A DNA stretch of 64,000 nucleotides from CAVRTM01 sp963696105 (GCA_963696105.1 CAVOIP010000005.1:434001-498000), one strand, 5' to 3'. Positions 36,672-45,686 are shown, counted from the first letter of the stretch. Made by a program: numbers and translations. The notes: a model not told the origin generated them from the sequence alone.

Positions 36672-37538
36672 GTGACTGACACGAGCGCAACGACCGGCAC
36701 GGCCGGCAGCCTGGACGACCCCGCGGTGGACCCCTTCGACATCGCCCGCCAGGCCGCCGCGGTGATCGCCGAGCGCACCGGATCGGCCACCCACGACGTG
36801 GCGCTCGTGCTCGGCTCCGGGTGGGGCCAGACCGGCGACCTCATCGGCGAGACGCTGGCCACCGTCGACAACGCCGACGTGCCCGGCTTCGCGGGAACGG
36901 CCGTGGCCGGGCACTCGGGCGTGATGCGCTCCGTGGCCATCGGGGACACCGGGCGCCGGGCGCTCGTCTACGGGACCCGGACCCACTTCTACGAGGGCCG
37001 CGGGGTCCGCGCGGTGGTGCACGCCGTCCGCACCGCCGCCGCGGCGGGGTGCCGCACGATCGTGCTCACCAACGGCTGCGGCGGGCTGAACCCGGCCTGG
37101 GCCCCGGGCACCCCGGTCCTGATCCGGGACCACCTCAACCTCACGGCCACCTCACCGATCGAGGGCGCGAACTTCGTCGACCTCACCGACCTCTACTCGA
37201 CCCGGCTGCGCGACCTCGCCCGCCGCGTCGACCCGAGCCTGGACGAGGGGGTCTACGTGCAGTTCCGCGGACCCCACTACGAGACGCCGGCCGAGGTGCG
37301 GATGGCCAAGATCCTCGGCGGCGACCTCGTCGGCATGTCGACGACGCTGGAGGCCATCGCCGCCCGCCAGTGCGGACTGGAGGTGCTCGGCATCTCCCTG
37401 GTGACCAACCTCGCCGCCGGGATCAGCGACGCACCGCTGTCCCACGCCGAGGTGCTCGAAGCCGGCCGCGACGCCGCCGACCGCTGCGGACGCCTGCTGG
37501 CCGCGGTGGTCGGCTCGATCGCCGGGTCGCCGTCATGA
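36672..37538 (+). CDS. punA: Purine nucleoside phosphorylase
   Basis: A 288-residue trimeric-type PNP that splits inosine and guanosine (and deoxy forms) with phosphate into base and (deoxy)ribose-1-phosphate. Phosphate- and nucleoside-binding motifs are VALVLGSGWG, AGHSGVMRS, RTHFYEGRG, LTNGCGGLNP, FRGPHYETPAEVRM and GMSTTLEAIAARQ. The last includes the substrate Glu/Met region, and SLVTNLAAGIS carries the purine-contacting Asn. GTG 36672 is supported by a -10 box 7 nt before it. The stop overlaps the mutase ATG, coupling sugar-1-phosphate production to its conversion. Confidence 0.93.
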   Translation: MTDTSATTGTAGSLDDPAVDPFDIARQAAAVIAERTGSATHDVALVLGSGWGQTGDLIGETLATVDNADVPGFAGTAVAGHSGVMRSVAIGDTGRRALVYGTRTHFYEGRGVRAVVHAVRTAAAAGCRTIVLTNGCGGLNPAWAPGTPVLIRDHLNLTATSPIEGANFVDLTDLYSTRLRDLARRVDPSLDEGVYVQFRGPHYETPAEVRMAKILGGDLVGMSTTLEAIAARQCGLEVLGISLVTNLAAGISDAPLSHAEVLEAGRDAADRCGRLLAAVVGSIAGSPS

Positions 37539-39226
37539 GCACCACTGCGACCGCCGCCCTGGTCGAGCGCGCCACCGCGTGGCGGGACGACGACCCCGAC
37601 GACGCCACCCGCGCCGAGCTGGACGACGTGCTGCGCGGGGTCGCCGCCGGCGACGCGGCCGCCGAGGCCGACCTGGCCGACCGGTTCAGCGGGCTGCTCG
37701 AGTTCGGCACGGCCGGGCTGCGCGGCGCCCTCGGCGCCGGTCCCCACCGGATGAACCGCGCGGTGGTGCTGCGTGCGGCCGCCGGCCTCACGGCGTACCT
37801 GCAGGAACGCATCGCCCGTCCCCAGGTCGTCATCGGGTACGACGCGCGGCACAACTCCGACGTGTTCGCCCGTGACACGGCGGCCGTGGTGGTCGCCGCC
37901 GGCGGCACCGCGATGGTCCTGCCCCGCCCGCTGCCCACGCCGGTGCTCGCCTTCGCGATCCGGCACCTCCGGGCCGACGCGGGCGTCATGGTCACCGCCA
38001 GCCACAACCCGCCGCAGGACAACGGCTACAAGGTCTACCTCGGTGACGGCAGCCAGATCGTGCCCCCGGCCGACTCCGACATCGCCACCGCCATCAGCCG
38101 CCTCGAGCGGGTCGCCGACATCGCCCGTGCGGCCGACGGCTGGGAGGTGCTCGGGCAGCAGGTGCTCGAGCACTACGTGGAGGCCGCGGCCGCGGTGGTC
38201 GACCCGGCGAGCCCGCGTGACCTGGCCGTGGTCCACACCTCGCTGCACGGGGTCGGCAACGAGGTGGTCGCGAGGGCGTTCGCGCGCGCCGGCTTCGCAC
38301 CACCCACCGTCGTCCCGACACAGGCCGAGCCCGACCCGGCGTTCCCGACGGTGAGCTTTCCCAACCCCGAGGAGCCGGGGGCGATCGACGCGGCGCTGGC
38401 CCTGGCCGCGCAGGTGGGCGCCGACCTGGTCCTCGCGAACGACCCGGACGCCGACCGGTGTGCCGCCGCGGTGCCCGACCCGGCGTCCGTGGATGCGGCC
38501 AACCCGGACGGTTGGCGGATGCTGCGCGGGGACGAGGTGGGCGCCCTCCTCGGCGCGCACCTCCTGTCGCGCGGCGTCGACCCGGGCGCGGTGTTCGCCA
38601 GCTCCATCGTGTCGTCACGGCTGCTCGCGGCGCAGGCGGCCGCGGCCGGGGTGCGCCACGAGGAGACGCTGACGGGGTTCAAGTGGATCGCCCGCGTGCC
38701 CGGGCTGCGCTACGGCTACGAGGAGGCCCTCGGCTACTGCGTCGACCCGGCGTCGGTGCAGGACAAGGACGGCGTCACCGCGGCCCTGCTGCTCGCCGAG
38801 ATGGCGGCGGGGCTGCGGGCGCAGGGACGCACGCTGCTGGACGTGCTGGACGACCTCGCCCTCGCCCACGGGGTGCACGCCACCGACGCCCTGTCCGTGC
38901 GGGTCGCCGACCTGTCGCTGATCGGGACGCTGATGCAGCGGCTGCGCTCGGCCCCGCCCGCCCGGATCGGCGGAGTGGACGTCCGGCGGGTGGACGACCT
39001 GGCCCAGGGGTCTGCGGGGCTGCCGCCCACCGACGGGCTGCGCTACCACCTCGCTGACGACAGCCGGGTCATCGTCCGGCCGAGTGGCACGGAGCCCAAG
39101 CTGAAGGTCTACCTGGAGGTCGTCGTGCCTGTTGCGGGGCCCGGCGCGCTGGGCAGGGCACGCACGGAAGCGGGCCGCCGGCTGGCCCGGGTCCGGGCGT
39201 CGATGGCGGAGCTCACCGCCCCCTGA
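37535..39226 (+). CDS. Phosphosugar mutase (phosphomannomutase family, likely phosphopentomutase)
   Basis: A 563-residue alpha-D-phosphohexomutase superfamily enzyme. The phosphoserine loop TASHNPP has active S156; the metal loop DPDADR (LANDPDADRCAAA) lies near 308, the sugar loop around GYEEALGY, and the phosphate loop RPSGTEPKLK near the C-terminus. The length of about 560 fits the PGM2-like branch, whose characterised members interconvert pentose-1- and 5-phosphates. Overlap with PNP (ATGA) and nearness to deoC argue that it turns (deoxy)ribose-1-P into 5-P, though databases usually call it phosphomannomutase. Context-based inference. Confidence 0.88.
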   Translation: MSTTATAALVERATAWRDDDPDDATRAELDDVLRGVAAGDAAAEADLADRFSGLLEFGTAGLRGALGAGPHRMNRAVVLRAAAGLTAYLQERIARPQVVIGYDARHNSDVFARDTAAVVVAAGGTAMVLPRPLPTPVLAFAIRHLRADAGVMVTASHNPPQDNGYKVYLGDGSQIVPPADSDIATAISRLERVADIARAADGWEVLGQQVLEHYVEAAAAVVDPASPRDLAVVHTSLHGVGNEVVARAFARAGFAPPTVVPTQAEPDPAFPTVSFPNPEEPGAIDAALALAAQVGADLVLANDPDADRCAAAVPDPASVDAANPDGWRMLRGDEVGALLGAHLLSRGVDPGAVFASSIVSSRLLAAQAAAAGVRHEETLTGFKWIARVPGLRYGYEEALGYCVDPASVQDKDGVTAALLLAEMAAGLRAQGRTLLDVLDDLALAHGVHATDALSVRVADLSLIGTLMQRLRSAPPARIGGVDVRRVDDLAQGSAGLPPTDGLRYHLADDSRVIVRPSGTEPKLKVYLEVVVPVAGPGALGRARTEAGRRLARVRASMAELTAP

Positions 39227-39239
39227 CCTTCGGCATGCC

Positions 39240-39881
39240 TCACCAGATGGAGAAGCCCAGGACCGCGAGCAGCGGCAGGACGAGGGCCAACACCGGCAGG
39301 AGGGCCCACCGGGTGGTGACGGCGGGGTGCGCCGGCGGCTGCAGGTCGCCGTCGGCCACCGCGGCGGCGTAGTCGACGGTGGTCTCGTCGATGGCGTCGG
39401 CCACCATGCGGGGCGTCACCTTCGTCGGCACCCGGGGCGTCGGGCCGTCGCGGCCGGTGAAGGCGTCCAGCTTGGAGGAGAGCCCGGGCAGCACGCTGGC
39501 GTGGACCTTCGGCCGCTCGACCTGTGCGGCGATGGCCCACGCGGTGTAGCCGTCATCGCCGGACCAGACCTTGAGGTTCCAGCGTGTGTCCACGTCGGAC
39601 ACCAGCGGCCACGGGATGTCCACGTCCCGAACGATGTTGCGCAGCTGGACCCCGTCCTGGTGCAGGACGACGCAGGGGCGCGCGAAGACCGTCCAGGCAA
39701 CCGCACAGCCCAGCAGCAGCCACGCGACGAGCAACGGCTGCGGGTGGTCGCGCCAGGACAGGAGCGCAGACCCGACCAGCACGACCGCCCCCAGGACGAA
39801 CAGCAGCGCCAGCACCAGGGAGGAGCGCTGCCGATAGGTGTGGCGGGGAGGGGTCTGCGTCTCGGGCGGGGTCTGCTTCAT
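39240..39881 (-). CDS. Membrane protein with bacterial PH-like domain
   Basis: A 213-residue protein with two N-terminal helices (about 21-41 and 47-66), then a soluble bacterial PH-like region (about 68-130: CVVLHQDGVQLRNIVRDVDIPW, WNLKVWSGDDGYTAWAIAAQ cut at the core), and one C-terminal helix (192-211). This layout is common in actinobacterial PH-domain proteins of unknown role. AAGGA precedes the ATG at 39881, and a TACGAT box at 39944-39949 could drive it. It is convergent with the mutase gene. Confidence 0.75.
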   Translation of the reverse strand: MKQTPPETQTPPRHTYRQRSSLVLALLFVLGAVVLVGSALLSWRDHPQPLLVAWLLLGCAVAWTVFARPCVVLHQDGVQLRNIVRDVDIPWPLVSDVDTRWNLKVWSGDDGYTAWAIAAQVERPKVHASVLPGLSSKLDAFTGRDGPTPRVPTKVTPRMVADAIDETTVDYAAAVADGDLQPPAHPAVTTRWALLPVLALVLPLLAVLGFSIW

Positions 39882-39943
39882 GTCCTTGGGCTCTCGTCGG
39901 GGGGACCACAGCGGGCTCCGTGCCGGGCCGGATGCCGGCTCTC

Positions 39944-39949
39944 ATCGTA
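39944..39949 (-). promoter_or_regulatory. -10 box of PH-domain protein gene
   Basis: TACGAT on the minus strand about 62 nt before the ATG, leaving a leader that ends in AAGGA. Unlike most genes here, this one appears to be leadered. Confidence 0.4.
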
Positions 39950-39964
39950 CGGCGCCCCGTGCCC

Positions 39965-40079
39965 CGCGGTCGCAGGCCGCGACCGTCCGCGATCGCAGGT
40001 CGAGGCCGGCCGTGATCGCGGGTCGCGGCCGGCCGTGATCGCGGGTCGCGGCCGTCCGCGGTCGCCGGCTGCAGCGCTC
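39965..40079. repeat. Five tandem 23-bp repeats upstream of deoC
   Basis: Units start at 39965, 39988, 40011, 40034 and 40057, each 23 bp, consensus close to CGCGATCGCGGGTCGCGGCC plus GTC. Units 3 and 4 are almost identical; unit 5 is diverged and reaches the -35 area of the deoC promoter (-10 at 40090). Confidence 0.8.
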
Positions 40080-40089
40080 CGGGCGGGGC

Positions 40090-40095
40090 TAGACT
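40090..40095 (+). promoter_or_regulatory. -10 box of deoC promoter
   Basis: TAGACT, 6 nt before the GTG at 40102; leaderless arrangement. The 23-bp repeat array ends 10 bp upstream. Confidence 0.6.
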
Positions 40096-40101
40096 CCGTC
40101 G

Positions 40102-41085
40102 GTGAGCTCCTCCACCGCCACTGCCCGGGCGCGCGACCTGCTCGGCATCGGCACGCTGACCGACGCCACCCTGCGCCCTGGCTGCACGGCCTGCCCGGTG
40201 TCGACCAGGTCGGCGCCGAGGCCCGGGCGGCCGACCTGGCCACCCGCTCGATCAAGACCACGGCCAAGGCCTGGGCGATCGACACCGCCATCTCGATGAT
40301 CGACCTGACCACCCTCGAGGGCGCCGACACCGCACGGCAAGGTCCGCTCGCTGTGCGCCAAGGCGCACCACCCCCGACCCGGGCGACCCGACCGCCCGCG
40401 CGTCGCGGCGGTCTGCGTCTACAACGACCTCGTCGCACGTCGCCGTCGACGCCCTGCAAGCGGCACCGGCGTCCACGTGGCCGCGGTCGCCACCGCGTTC
40501 CCCTCCGGCCGCGCGAGCCGCCGGTCAAGCTGGCCGACACCCGCGACGCCGTCCGCGCCGGCGCCGACGAGGTCGACATGGTCATCGACCGCGGCGCCTT
40601 CCTGTCCGGGCGCTACCTGCAGGTGTTCGAGGAGATCGCCGCCGACCAAGGCGGCCTGCGTCGCCGACGGCCGCCGACGCCCACCTCAAGGTGATCCTCG
40701 AGACCGGCGAGCTCGTCACCTACGACAACGTCCGGCGGGCCTCGTGGCTGGCCATGCTGGCCGGCGGCGACTTCATCAAGACCAGCACCGGCAAGATGTC
40801 GCCCGCGGCGACCCTGCCGGTGACCCTGCTCATGCTCGAGGCCGTCCGCGACTTCCGCGGGCCGACCGGGCACCAGGTCGGGGTCAAGCCGGCCGGTGGC
40901 ATCCGGAACGAGCAAGGACGCCCTGAAGCACCTGGTGATCGTCAGCGAGACGGCGGGGCAGGACTGGCTCGACCCGGCGTGGTTCCGGTTCGGCGCCTCC
41001 AGCCTGCTGAACGACCTCCTCCTGCAGCGCCAGAAGCTGACCACGGGCCGTCTACTCCGGCGCCGACTACGTCACGATGGACTGA
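40102..41085 (+). pseudogene. deoC: Deoxyribose-phosphate aldolase, frame disrupted by about ten small indels
   Basis: DeoC cleaves 2-deoxyribose-5-phosphate to glyceraldehyde-3-phosphate and acetaldehyde. The protein can be followed through all three frames: ARDLLGIGTLTDATLRP, SIKTTAKAWAIDTAISMIDL, AAVCVYNDLVA, ADEVDMVIDRGAFLSGRYLQ, LKVILETGELVTYDNVRRAS, FIKTSTGKMSPAATLPVTLL (Schiff-base Lys in KTSTGK) and VGVKPAGGIR. Shifts fall near 40177, 40335, 40373, 40395, 40436, 40459, 40522, 40646, 40670, 40908 and 41050. Between shifts the residues are well conserved and codon use is normal, which suggests poor local sequence and not an old pseudogene. Expected product about 320-328 residues. As given, the sequence cannot encode a full enzyme. 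Confidence 0.85.
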
Positions 41086-41103
41086 GTGAAGGCAACGCAC
41101 CCC

Positions 41104-42556
41104 ATGGCACAGTTCGAGTACGCCCCCGCGCCCGAGTCGCGCTCCATCGTGCGCATCCGCCCGTCATACGGGCTCTTCATCGACGGCGAGTTCGTCGAGT
41201 CCGGCGGGCGGTTCGGCGTTCAAGACGATCAGCCCGTCCACCGAGGAGGTGCTGTCGGAGGTCGACCGCGGCGAGCGCCGCCGACGTGGACCGCGCGGTC
41301 GCGGCGGCGCGCACGGCGTACGAGCGGGTCTGGGGGCGGATGCCCGGGGCCGAGCGCGGCAAGTACCTCTTCCGCATCGCCCGGCGATCCTGCAGGAGCG
41401 TGCGCGGGAGTTCGCTGTCCTGGAGACGCTGGACAACGGCAAGCCGATCAAGGAGTCCCGCGACGTCGACGTGCCGATGGCGGCGGCGCACTTCTTCTAC
41501 CACGCCGGGTGGGCCGACAAGCTCGAGCACGCCAGCCTCGGCACCGACCCGCGCCCGGTCGGCGTCGTGGGCCAGGTCATCCCGTGGAACTTCCCGCTGC
41601 TCATGCTGTCGTGGAAGATCGCGCCGGCCCTCGCGGCCGGCAACACCGTGGTGCTGAAGCCGGCCGAGACCACGCCGCTGACGGCGCTGCTGTTCGCCGA
41701 GGTCTGCCAGCAGGCCGACCTGCCCGCCGGGGTCGTCAACATCCTCACCGGTGCCGGGGAGACCGGGCAGCACCTGATCGGCCACGACGGCGTGGACAAG
41801 GTCGCGTTCACCGGCTCGACCGCGGTCGGCAAGGAGATCGCCCGCACGATCGCCGGGACGCGCAAGCGGGCGACGCTCGAGCTCGGCGGCAAGGCCGCCA
41901 ACATCGTCTTCGACGACGCGGCCATCGACCAGGCGGTCGAGGGCATCGTCAACGGGATCTTCTTCAACCAGGGCCACGTCTGCTGCGCCGGATCGCGGCT
42001 GCTCGTGCAGGAGAACGTCGCCGAGGACGTCGTACGGCGGCTCAAGCGGCGGTTGCAGACGCTGCGCGTCGGTGACCCGATGGACAAGAACACCGATGTC
42101 GGCGCCATCAACTCCGCGGCGCAGCTGGACCGGATCCGCACGCTCACCGACGCCGGCGAGGCCGAGGGCGCCGCGCGGTGGACCGCACCATGTGAGCTGC
42201 CGGAGCGTGGGTTCTGGTTCGCGCCAACCGTTTTCACCGGCGTCTCCCAGACCCACCGCATCGCCCAGGACGAGGTCTTCGGGCCGGTCCTGTCGGTGCT
42301 GACCTTCCGCACGCCGCAGGAGGCGGTCGCCAAGGCCAACAACACGCCGTACGGGCTGTCGGCGGGGGTCTGGACCGAGAAGGGCTCCAAGATCCTGTGG
42401 ATGGCCGACCAGCTGCGTGCCGGCGTGGTGTGGGCCAACACCTTCAACCGTTTCGACCCGACGTCCCCGTTCGGTGGGTACAAGGAGTCCGGGTACGGCC
42501 GCGAGGGCGGCCGGCACGGACTCGAGGCCTACGTCACGACAGGAGCAGGCCGATGA
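41104..42556 (+). pseudogene. Aldehyde dehydrogenase, 5' part disrupted by indels
   Basis: An NAD(P)-dependent aldehyde dehydrogenase of about 480 residues, well placed to oxidise acetaldehyde released by DeoC. The first 37 codons are clean (MAQFEYAPAPESRSIVRIRP), then shifts occur near 41215, 41268 and 41390. From about 41395 the frame is intact to the stop: IPWNFPLLMLSWKIAPALAAGN, FTGSTAVGKEI, the catalytic Glu in LELGGKAANIVF, the catalytic Cys in FNQGHVCCAGSR, and EVFGPVLSVL. GAAGG precedes the ATG; the stop overlaps the next gene as ATGA. The disruption continues the indel cluster of deoC and is probably a sequence artefact. Confidence 0.85.
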
Positions 42557-43467
42557 GCGCGAGTCCCGCGCCCGAGACGCGCATCGAGGTCCGCAAGACC
42601 TACAAGCTGTACATCGGCGGCGTCTTTCCCCGCAGCGAGTCCGGACGGACCTACGAGGTGCGCTCCGCCGATGCCGCGGGCACGTTCCTCGCGAACGCCG
42701 CGCTCGGTTCGCGCAAGGACGCCCGGGACGCCGTCGTCGCCGCTCGCGGCGCCTTCGGTGGGTGGTCGACGGCGACGGCCTACAACCGCGGCCAGGTGCT
42801 GTACCGCGTGGCCGAGCTGATGGAGGGCCGTCGGGCCCAGTTCGTCGCCGAGGTCGCCGCCGCCGAAGGCGTTCCCGCGCGCCGGGCAGAGTCGTTGGTG
42901 TCGCAGGCGATCGACCGGTGGGTCTGGTACGCCGGGTGGTCGGACAAGATCGCCCAGGTGCTCGGCGGGCTGAACCCGGTCGCGGGGCCGTACTTCGACA
43001 TCACTGCGCCCGAGCCGACGGGCGTCGTGGCCGTGCTGGCGCCGCAGCAGTCGTCACTGCTGGGACTGGTCTCCGTCCTGGCGCCGGTCGTCGTCAGTGG
43101 CAACGTCGCCGTCCTGCTCGCCAGCGAGGGACGCCCGCTGCCCGCCGTCACGTTGTCCGAGGTCCTGGCCACGTCGGACGTGCCGGCCGGGGTGATCAAC
43201 TTCCTCACCGGTCGCACCGCGGAGGTCTCTCCGTGGCTGGCCTCCCACCGGGACGTCAACGCGATCGACCTGGCGGGTGCGGCGGGAGCCGAGGGCGTCG
43301 CCTGGGGCGACCTGGAGCGCGCGGCGGCGGACAACCTCAAGCGCGTGCTGCGCCCGGCGGGCGAGGGCACGGGCGCGGTGGAGCCGGACTGGTCCCCCAC
43401 CCCCGACCTGTCCCGGTTGCGCGCCTTCCTGGAGACCAAGACCGTCTGGCACCCCAAGGGCCGCTGA
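42553..43467 (+). CDS. Aldehyde dehydrogenase-family protein lacking the catalytic domain
   Basis: A 304-residue protein matching only the N-terminal, cofactor-binding part of aldehyde dehydrogenases (YKLYIGGVFPRSESGRTYEV, ITAPEPTGVVAVLAPQQSSLLG, LPAVTLSEVLATSDVPAGVINFLTG cut mid-way). It stops before the region that would hold the catalytic Cys, and the usual PWN motif is changed (APQQSSLLG). The final 50 residues, ending WHPKGR, look like a defined C-terminus and not a random truncation. The ATG overlaps the preceding ALDH stop, with AGGAG 7 nt upstream. It may be a non-catalytic partner of that enzyme. Confidence 0.8.
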   Translation: MSASPAPETRIEVRKTYKLYIGGVFPRSESGRTYEVRSADAAGTFLANAALGSRKDARDAVVAARGAFGGWSTATAYNRGQVLYRVAELMEGRRAQFVAEVAAAEGVPARRAESLVSQAIDRWVWYAGWSDKIAQVLGGLNPVAGPYFDITAPEPTGVVAVLAPQQSSLLGLVSVLAPVVVSGNVAVLLASEGRPLPAVTLSEVLATSDVPAGVINFLTGRTAEVSPWLASHRDVNAIDLAGAAGAEGVAWGDLERAAADNLKRVLRPAGEGTGAVEPDWSPTPDLSRLRAFLETKTVWHPKGR

Positions 43468-43475
43468 CCGCCGGC

Positions 43476-43662
43476 GGCCGCAGAACCGCCAGGTTTGCTC
43501 ACTGCCCGGCCGCAGAACCACCAGGCTTGCTCACTGCCCGGCCGCAGAACCACCAGGCTTGCTCACTGCCCGGCCGCAGAACCACCAGGCTTGCTCACTG
43601 CCCGGCCGCAGAACCACCAGGCTTGCTCACTGCCCGGCCGCAGAACCACCAGGTTCGCGGGG
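43476..43662. repeat. Six tandem 32-bp repeats, same family as 27979-28074
   Basis: Six direct copies with 32-bp period; units 2-5 are identical (GGCCGCAGAACCACCAGGCT plus TGCTCACTGCCC), unit 1 has two changes, and unit 6 diverges after AGGTTCGC. The core CGCAGAACCNCCAGGYTTGC matches the array near the dioxygenase gene. It fills the gap between two convergent genes. Confidence 0.9.
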
Positions 43663-43667
43663 TGGGG

Positions 43668-45686
43668 TCAGGGGTCGAGGTGGCGCAGCAGGAACTCGAA
43701 GACCATGGCCCACATCTGCGCCCGCTGAGCGTTGTCGGCGGCTGCGCCGTGGCCGCCCTCGGTGTTCTCGTGGTAGCGGACGTCGTGCCCCGCCTCGCGC
43801 AAGCGTGCCACCATCTTGCGGGCGTGCCCGGGGTGGACCCGGTCGTCGCGCGTGGACGTCATCACCAGCGTCGGCGGGTACGGCGCGCCCCGGCGCACCT
43901 GGTGGTACGGCGAGTACTGGGAGAGGTAGGCCCAGTCCGCCTCGTCCTCGGGGTCGCCGTACTCCGCCACCCAGGACGCGCCGGCGAGCAGCAGGTGGTA
44001 GCGCCTCATGTCGAGGAGCGGCACCTGGCAGACGACGGCGCCGAAGAGCTCGGGGTAGCGCGTGAGCATGACGCCGGTCAGCAGTCCCCCGTTGCTGCCG
44101 CCCTGGATGCCCAGCCGCCCAGGGGTGGTGACCCCGCGTGACACCAGGTCCCGCGCCACCGCCGCGAAGTCCTCGTAGACCTTCAGCCGCTGCCGCCGCT
44201 GCACCGACTGGTGCCACCGGGGCCCGTACTCACCGCCACCGCGGATGTTGGCCACGACGTACGTGCCACCGCGCTCCAGCCAGCCCCGGCCGATGACCCC
44301 GCTGTACGACGGCGTGAGCGGCACCTCGAAGCCGCCGTAACCCGTCAGCAGCGTCGGGCCGGCCGACGGGTTCGGCTGTCCCACCACGAAGTACGGGATG
44401 CGGGTGCCGTCATCGGAGGTGGCGAAGTGCTGGCTCACCCGCAGGCCGGCCGGGTCGAAGAACGCCGGCGAGGCCTTGATGGTCGCGGCCTCGCCACCGA
44501 CCACGCCGTAACGCAGGGTGGGCGGGTCCAGGAACCCGCTGGAGCTGACGAAGTACTCGTCGCTGGTGTCGGGGTCCGTGCTGACGACGTCGGCGCTGGA
44601 GAACGCCGGGACCCCGCCGAGCGGCTCCCGCGACCAGCCGTCGTCCAGCGGCGTCAGCACCTCCATCCGGGTGGCGACGTCCTCCAGCACCGTCAGGATC
44701 AGGTGGTGCCTGGTCCAGGAGTGGTCCTGCAGCGACGTGCGCGCGTCCGGCTCGAACAGCACCTCCAGGTCACGCTCACCCGCCATCCAGGCGTCCACGT
44801 CGGCGGCGAGGAGACAGCCCGCCGGGTACGTCGTGCCGCCGACCTCCCACGCGCTGCGGTTGCGGACCAGCAGCCACTCGCGGTGCACGTCGAGGTCGAC
44901 GTCCCGCGGCACGTCGATGCGGCGCAGCTCCTCGCCGGCGCGCAGGAAGTGGTCGCGTCGGTAGAAGTCCAGCGCCCGCACGACCAGGTCGCGCTCGAAG
45001 CCCGGAGTCGGGTCGTGGGTGGCGTGGACGTAGACGTCGGTGGGCTCGCCCTCGAACACCGGGACGGAGTCCTCCACCGGTGTGCCCCGCCGCCACGACC
45101 GGACCGTCCGCGGGTACCCGCTGCCGGTCATCGAGCCGGGACCGAGGTCAGTGCCGACATAGACGGTGTCGGCGTCGATCCAGCCGACGATGCTCTTGGC
45201 CTCGGGCAGGCGGAAGCCGTTGTCGACGAACGCCATTGCCGTCAGGTCGAACTCCCGCACCACCGCCGCATCCGCTCCACCACGGGACAGCTCGACCAGG
45301 GCGCGCCCGTAGCCCGGCCGCAGCAGCTGGCTCCCCTGCCACACCCAGCTCTCGCCCTCGGCCCGCGCCAGCGCGTCGACGTCGAGCAGGACCTGCCACT
45401 CCGGCTGCTCCTCGGCATACGACTCGAGGGTCGTGCGCCGCCAGAGCCCCCGAGGATGCCGCGCATCCTGCCAGAAGCTGTAGAGGTGGTGGCCGTGCCT
45501 GCGGACGTAGGGGATCCGGTCGTCGGCGTCGAGGACCTGCAACAGCCGTGCCGTCATCTCCGGCAACCGGCCGCCGGCCGAGAGCTCGGCAGCGGTCTCG
45601 GCATTGGCGGCGCGCACCCACTCCAGCGCGGTGTCGCCGGTGACGTCCTCCAGCCAGAGGTACGGGTCGTCGAGGGGGACGGTCAT
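43668..45686 (-). CDS. Prolyl oligopeptidase family serine peptidase (S9A)
   Basis: A 672-residue cytoplasmic peptidase cleaving short peptides, typically after proline. An N-terminal beta-propeller (about 60-390) starts after DPYLWLEDVTGDTALEWV. The C-terminal alpha/beta-hydrolase domain carries nucleophile S531 in GIQGGSNGGLLTG, Asp in TSTRDDRVHPGHA and His in TEGGHGAAADN. There is no signal peptide. ATG 45686 is the first Met before the family start; CAGACT lies 7 nt upstream as a weak -10. The upstream open frame to 45839 overlaps the divergent kinase gene and is not coding. It is convergent with the repeat array. Confidence 0.92.
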   Translation of the reverse strand: MTVPLDDPYLWLEDVTGDTALEWVRAANAETAAELSAGGRLPEMTARLLQVLDADDRIPYVRRHGHHLYSFWQDARHPRGLWRRTTLESYAEEQPEWQVLLDVDALARAEGESWVWQGSQLLRPGYGRALVELSRGGADAAVVREFDLTAMAFVDNGFRLPEAKSIVGWIDADTVYVGTDLGPGSMTGSGYPRTVRSWRRGTPVEDSVPVFEGEPTDVYVHATHDPTPGFERDLVVRALDFYRRDHFLRAGEELRRIDVPRDVDLDVHREWLLVRNRSAWEVGGTTYPAGCLLAADVDAWMAGERDLEVLFEPDARTSLQDHSWTRHHLILTVLEDVATRMEVLTPLDDGWSREPLGGVPAFSSADVVSTDPDTSDEYFVSSSGFLDPPTLRYGVVGGEAATIKASPAFFDPAGLRVSQHFATSDDGTRIPYFVVGQPNPSAGPTLLTGYGGFEVPLTPSYSGVIGRGWLERGGTYVVANIRGGGEYGPRWHQSVQRRQRLKVYEDFAAVARDLVSRGVTTPGRLGIQGGSNGGLLTGVMLTRYPELFGAVVCQVPLLDMRRYHLLLAGASWVAEYGDPEDEADWAYLSQYSPYHQVRRGAPYPPTLVMTSTRDDRVHPGHARKMVARLREAGHDVRYHENTEGGHGAAADNAQRAQMWAMVFEFLLRHLDP

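Noticed and set aside
43476..43662. CRISPR array
   Set aside because: Units are contiguous with no unique spacers, the 32-bp period is the whole unit, and no cas gene is in the window.
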